From assembly GCF_016772415.1 (NCBI RefSeq), contig NZ_JAGSGD010000001.1, positions 992,001 to 1,056,000 on the forward strand: a DNA stretch of 64,000 bases. Direction: 5' to 3'. The translations under genes and the position numbers were made by a program. A model generated the notes under the pieces. It worked only from the letters and a program-made list of their open reading frames with translations. It ran no database searches and was not told the DNA's origin. This stretch comes from Phenylobacterium glaciei. Lineage in GTDB: Bacteria > Pseudomonadota > Alphaproteobacteria > Caulobacterales > Caulobacteraceae. The first letter of the stretch is position 1; each line of letters starts with the position of its first letter. This document shows, in pieces, positions 25,941 through 32,811 of this stretch.

Positions 25941-26645
25941 CTATGCGGCCGCCTTGAACTCGGACACCCCGAACAGTCGGGTGGCGACGGCGTCGCGGAC
26001 ATCGTGGTCGTGGAAAATGCCGATCATCGCCGCGCCCCGATCGAGAGCCTGCTGAATCAAGGTCACGACGATGGCGCGGTTCTCGGCGTCCAGGGAGGCG
26101 GTGGGCTCGTCCAGCAGCATGACGGGATAGTTGCGGATGAAGCTGCGGGCGATGTTCACCCGCTGCTGCTCGCCGCCGGAAAACGTGGCCGGCGGCAGGT
26201 CCCAGTGGGCGCGGGGCAGACGCAGGGCCGAGAGCAGGGTCTCGGCGCGCGCCTGGGCCTCCTCGGTGGAGACCCCGTTTTCCAGCAGCGGCTCCATGAC
26301 CAGCTGCAGGGTGGAGATGCGCGGGATCACCCGGAGGAACTGGCTGACATAGCCGAGCGTGCGGCGGCGCACGTCCAGAACCTGGTGCGGTAGGGCCTGG
26401 GTGATGTCCACATAGGCGCCGTCGTGGAGGACGCGCACCGAGCCCTGGGTCGGCAGATAGTTGCCGTAGATCGAGCGCATCAGGGTGGACTTGCCGACGC
26501 CGGACTCGCCGGCCAGGACCACGCATTCGCTGGGGGAAACCTCCAGGCTCAGGCGCTCGAAGACCGGAATGGAGGCGGAGTCGGCGTTGTGGAGGACGAA
26601 GGTCTTGGCCAGGTCCTCGACGACGATGAGGGGAAGCGTGCTCAT
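25941..26645 (-). CDS. phnL: C-P lyase complex ABC-type ATPase PhnL
   Basis: A 234-residue ABC ATPase related to the LolD group. Walker A is GESGVGKST (about 46-54), the signature FSGGEQQR and Walker B VMLLDEPTASLD. YVSQFLRVIPR and GIFHDHDVRD are PhnL-specific. With PhnK it associates with the PhnGHIJ core; it is not a transporter subunit. It is 8 bp after phnK and 2 bp before phnM. Confidence 0.93.
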   Translation of the reverse strand: MSTLPLIVVEDLAKTFVLHNADSASIPVFERLSLEVSPSECVVLAGESGVGKSTLMRSIYGNYLPTQGSVRVLHDGAYVDITQALPHQVLDVRRRTLGYVSQFLRVIPRISTLQLVMEPLLENGVSTEEAQARAETLLSALRLPRAHWDLPPATFSGGEQQRVNIARSFIRNYPVMLLDEPTASLDAENRAIVVTLIQQALDRGAAMIGIFHDHDVRDAVATRLFGVSEFKAAA

Positions 26646-26653
26646 GGTGTGAC

Positions 26654-27475
26654 CTAGATCTGCAGGACGGAGGAGACGAGGAGCTGGGTGTAGGGATGCT
26701 GGGGATCGTCCAGCACCTGGTCGGTGAGGCCGGTCTCCACCACGAAGCCGCTCTTCATCACGAGCAGACGGTCGGCCATCAGGCGGGCCACGGCCATGTC
26801 GTGGGTGACGATGATCACGGCCAGGCCGAGGTCGCGCACCAGTTCGCGCAGCAGGTCCAGCAGGCGGGCCTGGACCGAGACGTCGAGGCCGCCGGTGGGC
26901 TCGTCCATGAACACCAGGCGCGGGCCATGGATCAGGTTGCGGGCCACCTGAATGCGTTGCTGCATGCCGCCGGAGAAGTTGCGCGGCTTGTCGTCGATAC
27001 GGCGGGTGTCCAGCTCAACCCGCTCCAGCCACGCGATGGTGGCCGCGCGCATGCGGCCGAAGTTGCGGTCGCCCATGTTCATCAGCGGCTCGGCGACATT
27101 GGCCCCGCCCGAGACCCGCATTCGCAGGCCATCGCGGGGATTCTGATGCACAAAGCCCCACTCCTCGCGCTGCATCTTGCGGCGGTCCGGCTCATTCAGG
27201 CCGTAGATGTCGGTCAGGCCGAAACGGGTGGTGTCGAACTCCACCTTCCCGGCTGAGGGCGGCAGCTTCCCGGAGATGGCGTTCAGCAGGGTGGTCTTGC
27301 CCGATCCGCTCTCGCCGACGATGCCCAGGACTTCACCGGGGCGCAGTTCGAAGGAGACGTCCCGGCAGCCGACGACGTGGCCATAGGACTTGGTGAGGTT
27401 GGACACCCGCAGCAGCGGGGCGGCCTGGGTCATGCTCGAGGCCACCGGCGGCTTGGTGAGTACGGCGGCGTCCAT
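26654..27475 (-). CDS. phnK: C-P lyase complex ABC-type ATPase PhnK
   Basis: A 273-residue ABC ATPase with Walker A GESGSGKTT, the PhnK hallmark FVHQNPRDGLRM, signature FSGGMQQR and Walker B LVFMDEPTGGLD. The end QHPYTQLLVSSVLQI is typical of the oligopeptide-transporter-like group to which PhnK belongs. It binds the PhnGHIJ core. The N-terminal 14 residues are extra to the family, so a start at the internal Met (SSMTQ) is possible. The stop of phnJ overlaps its start as TGATG. Confidence 0.92.
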   Translation of the reverse strand: MDAAVLTKPPVASSMTQAAPLLRVSNLTKSYGHVVGCRDVSFELRPGEVLGIVGESGSGKTTLLNAISGKLPPSAGKVEFDTTRFGLTDIYGLNEPDRRKMQREEWGFVHQNPRDGLRMRVSGGANVAEPLMNMGDRNFGRMRAATIAWLERVELDTRRIDDKPRNFSGGMQQRIQVARNLIHGPRLVFMDEPTGGLDVSVQARLLDLLRELVRDLGLAVIIVTHDMAVARLMADRLLVMKSGFVVETGLTDQVLDDPQHPYTQLLVSSVLQI

Positions 27476-28383
27476 CAGGCCGGTTCCTTATCGAGGGCGG
27501 CGAGCTGGTGACCCGCCATCGGGCCGGCGTGGCCCGCGGCGCGGCGCTCGGCGCAGAAGTGGCTGTCGGAGCAGACGAACATCCGCTCGCCGGAGTCATC
27601 GAGAACCACCTCGTCGAGATAGCTCTCCTGCGCGCCGCAAAGGGCGCAGTCCTCTTCCCAGGTCTGGGTCTCGAAGGGGTGATCCTCGAAGTCCAGGCTG
27701 CGGACATTGGTGTAGGGCGGCACGGCGTAGATGCGCTTCTCGCGCCCGGCGCCGAACAGCAGGATGGCCGGATTGTCGCCCATCTTCGGATTGTCGAACT
27801 TGGGGATGGGCGAGGGGCTCATCAGGTAGCGCTCCTCGATCATGGTGGGGTAGCCCACGGTCGAGGCGATGTAGCCGTGGGTGGCCACGCTCTCGTAGAG
27901 CGAGACATACTGCAGGCCGTATTCCTCATAGGCGTGCATGGCGCGGGTCTCGGTCTCTCGGGACTCCAGGCCGCGCAGCGGCTCGGGCTGGGGCACCTGG
28001 AAGATCAGCACCTGGCCCTCGGTCAGGGGCTTTTCCGGGATGCGATGACGGGTCTGGATGATCGTCGCCTCGCCGGTGTCCTCGGTGGTGGCGACATCGG
28101 CCACCTGGGCGAAGAACCGGCGGATGGAGACGGCGTTGGTGGTGTCGTCAGCACCCTGGTCGATGCACTTGTAGACATCTTCGGGACCGATGATCGCCGC
28201 GGTCAGCTGGATGCCGCCGGTGCCCCAGCCGTAGGGCACAGGCATCTCGCGCGAGCCGAAGGGCGCCTGGTATCCGGGGATCGCCAGGGCCTTCAGGATC
28301 GCGCGGCGGATCATCCGCTTGGTCTGCTCATCCAGGTAGGCGTAGTTGTAGTAGCGCTCGGGCTCGTTCGGACGCGCAGTCAT
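27475..28383 (-). CDS. phnJ: C-P lyase catalytic subunit (radical SAM)
   Basis: A 302-residue enzyme that cleaves the carbon-phosphorus bond by radical SAM chemistry, using alpha-D-ribose 1-methylphosphonate 5-phosphate. The unusual cysteine set C246-x2-C249-x21-C271-x5-C277 is intact (CALC, then VCSDSHFC) and matches E. coli PhnJ spacing. Other PhnJ blocks are YNYAYLDEQTKRMIRRA, PYGWGTGGIQLT and DDTTNAVSIRR. ATG 28383 gives a 4-bp overlap with phnI, which decides the start over a much longer frame. Codon use looks like its neighbours. Confidence 0.96.
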   Translation of the reverse strand: MTARPNEPERYYNYAYLDEQTKRMIRRAILKALAIPGYQAPFGSREMPVPYGWGTGGIQLTAAIIGPEDVYKCIDQGADDTTNAVSIRRFFAQVADVATTEDTGEATIIQTRHRIPEKPLTEGQVLIFQVPQPEPLRGLESRETETRAMHAYEEYGLQYVSLYESVATHGYIASTVGYPTMIEERYLMSPSPIPKFDNPKMGDNPAILLFGAGREKRIYAVPPYTNVRSLDFEDHPFETQTWEEDCALCGAQESYLDEVVLDDSGERMFVCSDSHFCAERRAAGHAGPMAGHQLAALDKEPA

Positions 28384-29486
28384 TCGGCGGCCTCCTTCAT
28401 CGCGGCGGCCCGCTCGGCATAGTCGCGGCGCTGGCGGCGGATCAGTTGCAGGTCGGCCTGGAAGTCGACGTAGTGCGGCAGTTTCAGGTGCTGCACGAAG
28501 CCCGAGGCCTCCACATTGTCGGAGTGGTAGAGGACGAACTCCTCGTCCTGGCAGGGCGCCGAAGCCTCGCCGGCGGCGGCGTCCCGCAGGGCGCGGTCGA
28601 CGATGGCCATGGACATCGCCTTGCGCTCGCAGTGGCCGAAGGTCAGGCCATAGCCGCGGGTGAACTGCGGGGCGGTCTCGATCCCGCCGCCGTAGGTAGA
28701 GATCATCTGGCACTCGGTCAGGGTCAAGTCGCCAATCTCGATTGCGAAGCCCAGCTCGTCGGGCACGAACTCGACAGCCACCTCACCCAGCCGGATCTCG
28801 GCGCAGAGCGGGTGGGTCGAGCCCCAGCCGCGCTGCGAGGAGTAGGCGAGGCTAAGCAGGAAACCCTCGTCGCCACGGGCCAGCGCCTGCAGGCGCTGGT
28901 CGCGGCCGGCCGGGAAGGCCATGGGCTCCCGGGTAAGGTCGAAGGGCGCGGGGGCGTCCTGCGTCCGGGCGTCCGGCTCCAGCAGGTCCTCGTGGGCGAA
29001 GACCGAGGCGATGGTGGCCATCGGATAGGCCTGGGGCTCTTCGGCCTCCAGGGCGCCTTCCACCGGGGTCTCGCCATTGGCGGCCAGGGTGAAGTCCAGC
29101 AGGCGGTGGGTGTAGTCGAACGTCGGGCCAAGCACCTGGCCGCCGGGGATGTCTTTGAACGCCGCGGAGATGCGGCGGCGGACGGCCATCTGGCCGGTCT
29201 CGACGGGCAGGGACGCACCGAAGCGGGGCAGGGTGGTGCGGTAGGCGCGCATCAGGAAGATGGCTTCCGGCAGGTCGCCCCGCGCCTGCTTCACCGCCAG
29301 GGCGGCAAGGTCGCGGTCGTAGCAGGACCCCTCGCTCATCACCCGGTCGACGGAGAGCGAGAGCTGCTCGCGGATCTGATCGGTTTCGATTTCCGGGATC
29401 GCGACGTCGCCCCGGCGATCCTCGGCAAGCCAGCGGTGTGCGTTGGTGATCGCGCGCTCGCCGCCCTTAACTGCCACATAGGCCAT
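28380..29486 (-). CDS. phnI: C-P lyase core subunit PhnI (nucleosidase)
   Basis: A 368-residue protein that, with PhnG, H and L, exchanges the adenine of ATP for a phosphonate. It opens with MAYVAVKGGERAI and has EIETDQIREQLSLSVDRVMSEGS and GFLLSLAYSSQRGWGSTHPL, all PhnI blocks. SDNVEASGFVQHLKLPHYVDFQ near the end completes the match to the family. It is 1 bp after phnH and overlaps phnJ by 4 bp. Confidence 0.95.
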   Translation of the reverse strand: MAYVAVKGGERAITNAHRWLAEDRRGDVAIPEIETDQIREQLSLSVDRVMSEGSCYDRDLAALAVKQARGDLPEAIFLMRAYRTTLPRFGASLPVETGQMAVRRRISAAFKDIPGGQVLGPTFDYTHRLLDFTLAANGETPVEGALEAEEPQAYPMATIASVFAHEDLLEPDARTQDAPAPFDLTREPMAFPAGRDQRLQALARGDEGFLLSLAYSSQRGWGSTHPLCAEIRLGEVAVEFVPDELGFAIEIGDLTLTECQMISTYGGGIETAPQFTRGYGLTFGHCERKAMSMAIVDRALRDAAAGEASAPCQDEEFVLYHSDNVEASGFVQHLKLPHYVDFQADLQLIRRQRRDYAERAAAMKEAAE

Positions 29487-29487
29487 G

Positions 29488-30102
29488 TCAGTCTCCCTTG
29501 ATGGTGACGCGTGTCGAGCGCGGCAGCGCCGTCACGCGGTCGCCGGCGACGAAGATGAAGTCGACGCCGAACTGGAATTGTTCGTGGTTGGCCTGGACCT
29601 GGGCCCAGAAGCCGTCGGGCAGGCCCGCGAGGCTCAGGGTCATTTCGGTCTTGATCCCGGGCCCGGTGAGCTCGACCTGCGGCCCGCCCTCCAGGGCCGG
29701 CAGCTGCACGACCAGGGTGGTGGAGCGGTCGGGATACTTGGCGTCGCCCATGTTGAAGGCGGTCAAGGCCGGCGACGAGGCCAGGTCGGTGATCAGGGCG
29801 AAGGCTGCGGCCTTGGGGTCTTCGGTGAGCGGCGCGCCGCAGTGGAACCGCATCCAGCCCTCGGCCAGCCCGCTCCGCAGGGCGGGATCGAGCCAGATCT
29901 TGGTCTCGAAGTCGAAGAGGGTGAGCGCGATGGCGCCGGCGGCGCGGTCAAGGCCCTGCGGAGCGTCCGGGGCGAAGCCGAGGTCATGGATGACGCCAGG
30001 CCGGGCCATGGCTTCCATCACCTTGCGGAAGACGGCCTGGCTGCCCCGGGTGGGGTCGGGGAAGGCGGGCGCGATACCGGCGAGATCAAGCAGGGCGGAC
30101 AT
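29488..30102 (-). CDS. phnH: C-P lyase core subunit PhnH
   Basis: A 204-residue PLP-transferase-fold core subunit. Family blocks are AFPDPTRGSQAVFRKVMEAMARPG, LTLFDFETKIWLD, FHCGAPLTEDP and LTGPGIKTE. The ATG at 30102 overlaps the phnG stop (TGATG). The product would dimerise in the centre of the PhnGHIJ complex. Confidence 0.95.
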   Translation of the reverse strand: MSALLDLAGIAPAFPDPTRGSQAVFRKVMEAMARPGVIHDLGFAPDAPQGLDRAAGAIALTLFDFETKIWLDPALRSGLAEGWMRFHCGAPLTEDPKAAAFALITDLASSPALTAFNMGDAKYPDRSTTLVVQLPALEGGPQVELTGPGIKTEMTLSLAGLPDGFWAQVQANHEQFQFGVDFIFVAGDRVTALPRSTRVTIKGD

Positions 30103-30572
30103 CAGCCGGGGCTCCGGGTGCGGACCATGGTGAAGAAGTCGACCTTGGTGGCCGCGGCCTTGCGCGCGGCGGTGTCGCGGCGCTCGTCCTGGGTGCGGGC
30201 CAGCTTGGCGATCACGGCGCCTTCGACGGCGGGGCGCAGGTCGGCCGATTGCATCATGGCGTCCACCGCCGCGGCGATCTCCGCATGCCGGCGGTCGCGG
30301 CCGGCCACGTAGCCGATCCCGGTCTCGCCGCTTTCGAGGCGCACCGCGGCGCGGGTCACCGTCATCTCGCCCAGATTGAAGGCGTCGCCCGTGCCGCCCA
30401 TCCGGCCGCGCACCAGCACCATGCCGATCTCCGGCGCCCGCAGAGCGCGGTACTCCGGCCTGGCCGCGAGGCTCTCCCAGGCTGCGAGGACCTCCGTCGA
30501 CGGCGCCTTGGCCAGGATTGAGAGCCAGCGCCGCCGTTCCGGCGCGCCCTCGACAACTGGTTGGACCGTCAT
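30102..30572 (-). CDS. phnG: C-P lyase core subunit PhnG
   Basis: A 156-residue subunit that opens the phnGHIJKLM operon. It has RRRWLSILAKAPSTEV, IGMVLVRGRMGGTGDAFNLGEMTVTRAAVRL and YVAGRDRRHAEIAAAVDAMMQ, all PhnG hallmarks. The start at ATG 30572 has CGGAGG about 7 bp upstream. It faces the divergently oriented phnF across a 154-bp AT-rich region that carries the control sites. Confidence 0.95.
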   Translation of the reverse strand: MTVQPVVEGAPERRRWLSILAKAPSTEVLAAWESLAARPEYRALRAPEIGMVLVRGRMGGTGDAFNLGEMTVTRAAVRLESGETGIGYVAGRDRRHAEIAAAVDAMMQSADLRPAVEGAVIAKLARTQDERRDTAARKAAATKVDFFTMVRTRSPG

Positions 30573-30658
30573 TGCTAACCTCCGACAAATGAGCGGGTTG
30601 TTGTATTCGCTTAAGTCGATTATTAGTTTAGCGCCAGTTTTGCCGCAACAAACCAATG

Positions 30659-30676
30659 ATGAAGGTTCTTTGACAA
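30659..30676 (-). promoter_or_regulatory. Candidate Pho box before phnG
   Basis: On the minus strand TTGTCAA-AGAA-CCTTCAT gives two 7-bp units 11 bp apart, each about 5 of 7 to the PhoB consensus. It lies 87 bp before the phnG start, inside the AT-rich phnF-phnG intergenic region. Confidence 0.4.
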
Positions 30677-30702
30677 CAATAAAACTTGTCTAGTTCCTTG
30701 TC
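30672..30702. promoter_or_regulatory. Candidate PhnF operator
   Basis: GACAA at 30672-30676 and TTGTC at 30686-30690 form an inverted repeat, and CTTGTC recurs 12 bp on at 30697-30702. It contains TTGTCTAG, like half-sites bound by GntR/HutC repressors. It overlaps a TTGACA -35-like element at 30671 for phnF, so binding would block both divergent promoters. Confidence 0.4.
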
Positions 30703-30726
30703 GCAAGACTGATAACGGTCCGCGTT

Positions 30727-31446
30727 ATGAATGTGGCCATGGCTCTATGGCGCGCAATCTCGCAGTCCCTTGAACGCCGAATTCTGGCGCGGGAACTGAC
30801 CCCCGGCGACAAGCTCCCGACGGAGTTCGAACTCTCTCGGGAGTTCATGGTCAATCGCCACACCGTCCGCCGAGCGCTCTCCGACCTGCAGGAAAAGGGG
30901 ATCGTCGAATCCACCCAGGGCCGGGGCAGCTATGTGCGGCGGCCCTCGGCCCCCATGCAGCTCCAGCGGCGCCCCAGGTTTTCCGAACACGTCCGCGAGC
31001 GGGGGCGGATCCCGCGCACCGAGACCCTGAAACTCACGGCGCGGGCGGCGGACGCCAAGGTCGCGGCCCAGCTCGGCCTGCGTCTGGGGCAGCCCATCAT
31101 CTATCTGGAGCGCCGCCGGTTCATCGACGACGAGCCCACCGGCATCAGCCAGCACCACTTCAGCCACGACCGGTTTCCGACCTTCATCGAGATGTATCGG
31201 GCGCGGGGCTCGATCACCCAGACGCTCATCGACTCCGGCATCCCCGACTACACCCGCCGCCGGACTGCCATATCGGCCCGGCTGCCCACGGCCGATGAAG
31301 CCGAGCAACTGCACATCCCGCGGCACGTCCCGCTGCTGGTGCACCGCTATCTCAATATCGACGGCCTCGGCCGGCCCCTGGAGTACGGCATCTCCCGCGC
31401 GGCGACCGAGGTGGTGATCGATTTCCCAGATCCAGAGCGGGCCTGA
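30727..31446 (+). CDS. phnF: GntR/HutC-family transcriptional regulator PhnF
   Basis: A 239-residue repressor. The N-terminal winged helix-turn-helix is LWRAISQSLERRILAREL, then LPTEFELSREFMVNRHTVRRALSDLQEKGIVESTQGRGSYV. The C-terminal UTRA ligand domain has YLERRRFIDDEPTGISQHHF and PLLVHRYLNIDGLGRPLEYGI. It is divergent from phnG and followed 23 bp later by the second phnM. The ligand is probably a phosphonate or pathway intermediate. ATG 30727 is taken; ATG 30739 is a possible alternative. Confidence 0.93.
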   Translation: MNVAMALWRAISQSLERRILARELTPGDKLPTEFELSREFMVNRHTVRRALSDLQEKGIVESTQGRGSYVRRPSAPMQLQRRPRFSEHVRERGRIPRTETLKLTARAADAKVAAQLGLRLGQPIIYLERRRFIDDEPTGISQHHFSHDRFPTFIEMYRARGSITQTLIDSGIPDYTRRRTAISARLPTADEAEQLHIPRHVPLLVHRYLNIDGLGRPLEYGISRAATEVVIDFPDPERA

Positions 31447-31469
31447 CCCGCAGATTGAAAGGAACCGCC

Positions 31470-32600
31470 TTGGAACTCGCCTTCAAGAACGCCCAGGTCG
31501 TCACGGCCGAAGACACCTTCCTGGGCTCCGTGCTGGTCCGCGACGGCAAGATCGTCGCGGTGGACCGCGGCGGCGACGTGGGAGAGGACCTGGACGGCGA
31601 TGTCCTGATGCCTGGCGTCATCGATCTGCATACAGATAATCTGGAGAAGCACTTCTTTCCGCGCCCCAATATCGATTGGGATCCGGTCTCCGCCGCGGTC
31701 ACCCATGACGGCTGCTGCCTGTCGGTGGGGGTGACCACGGTATTCGACAGCCTGAGCATCGGCACCTTCAACCCCTCCATCGCGCGCAACCACGACAACC
31801 TGCCCCGCCTGGCGGCCGGACTGCTCTCGGCGCGGGACGCCGGTATGCTGCAGGGCGATCATCGCCTGCACTGGCGCTGCGAAACTCCGGCCGACGATCT
31901 TCCGGCCCGGCTGGAGCAGCTGGCGGGTCACCCGATGACCTCGCTCTTCTCCCTGATGGACCACACCCCAGGCCAGCGGCAGTACCGCAATATCGAGAAG
32001 CACCTGGCCAACTGGGCGGCCAACGGCATGTCGCCCAAGGACATCGAGGAACGCCTGGCGGGCATCAACGACCGCCAGAGCCGCAACGCGACGAACCATC
32101 GTCGCATGGTGGCCGAGCTGGCCCGTGAGCGGGGCATTCCGCTCGCCAGCCATGATGACGAGGACGTCGAGCATGTCGACGAGGCCGCCGACCTGGGCGC
32201 CACCGTCTCGGAATTCCCGGTGACTATCGAGGCCGCGCGCCGCGCCAAGGAACGCGGCATGATCGTGGTGATGGGCGGGCCCAACCTGATCCGCGGCGGC
32301 TCCTACTCCGGCAATGTCCCGGCCGCAGAGCTCGCCGACGCCGACCTGTTGGACGCCTTCGCCTCCGACTATGTGCCACGCAGTCTGATCGAATGCGCCT
32401 TCGCCCTGACCAAGGCGCCATTCAACTGGAGCCTGGCCCGCGCCGCGGCCCTGGTGACCGAGGCCCCGGCCCGCGCCGCGCAACTGCATGATCGCGGCGT
32501 CATCGAGGCCGGCCGTCGCGCCGACCTGATCCGGGTCAGCACCCGTGGCGGCTTGCCGATGATGCGCGGCGTCTGGGTCGAGGGCGCCCGCGCGGCCTAA
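31470..32600 (+). CDS. phnM: Second PhnM-type amidohydrolase
   Basis: A 376-residue PhnM paralogue. It has DLHTDNLEKHFFPRP, HDGCC, LMDHTPGQRQY, LASHDDEDVEHV, FASDYVPRSLI and the closing RADLIRV. All metal-ligand motifs of the first copy are kept, so it should be active. TTG 31470 was chosen because GAAAGGAA lies 6-7 bp upstream; an earlier in-frame TTG at 31455 has no such site. It is probably co-transcribed with phnF and so may be autoregulated, unlike the copy in the phnG operon. Confidence 0.92.
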   Translation: MELAFKNAQVVTAEDTFLGSVLVRDGKIVAVDRGGDVGEDLDGDVLMPGVIDLHTDNLEKHFFPRPNIDWDPVSAAVTHDGCCLSVGVTTVFDSLSIGTFNPSIARNHDNLPRLAAGLLSARDAGMLQGDHRLHWRCETPADDLPARLEQLAGHPMTSLFSLMDHTPGQRQYRNIEKHLANWAANGMSPKDIEERLAGINDRQSRNATNHRRMVAELARERGIPLASHDDEDVEHVDEAADLGATVSEFPVTIEAARRAKERGMIVVMGGPNLIRGGSYSGNVPAAELADADLLDAFASDYVPRSLIECAFALTKAPFNWSLARAAALVTEAPARAAQLHDRGVIEAGRRADLIRVSTRGGLPMMRGVWVEGARAA

Positions 32601-32626
32601 GCCCCGACCTTTTGGCCCTCCACAGA

Positions 32627-32656
32627 AACGTCGCCGGTCCCGCCGGCGACGTTTTT
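32627..32656 (+). terminator. Intrinsic terminator after the second phnM
   Basis: An 11-bp perfect stem (AACGTCGCCGG/CCGGCGACGTT) with a 5-nt loop, followed by a T-run. It lies 26 bp after the stop. Confidence 0.85.
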
Positions 32657-32685
32657 CGTGGCCGCAACTCGGGCGCGCAAAAGAA

Positions 32686-32715
32686 GACGCCCCTGCGGGG
32701 GATCGCAGGGGCGTC
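32686..32715 (-). terminator. Intrinsic terminator of the TonB-dependent receptor gene
   Basis: A perfect 12-bp stem (GACGCCCCTGCG/CGCAGGGGCGTC) with a 6-nt loop; on the minus strand it is followed by TTCTTTT. It lies 97 bp after the receptor stop. Confidence 0.75.
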
Positions 32716-32811
32716 GGGGATCGGCTGGGCGAAGCCTGCCCGGCCGAGGGGATAGGGTCGGTGAGGCTCTACATCTTGAGCTTGGCTTCCAGACCGAAGG
32801 TGCGCGGCGTC

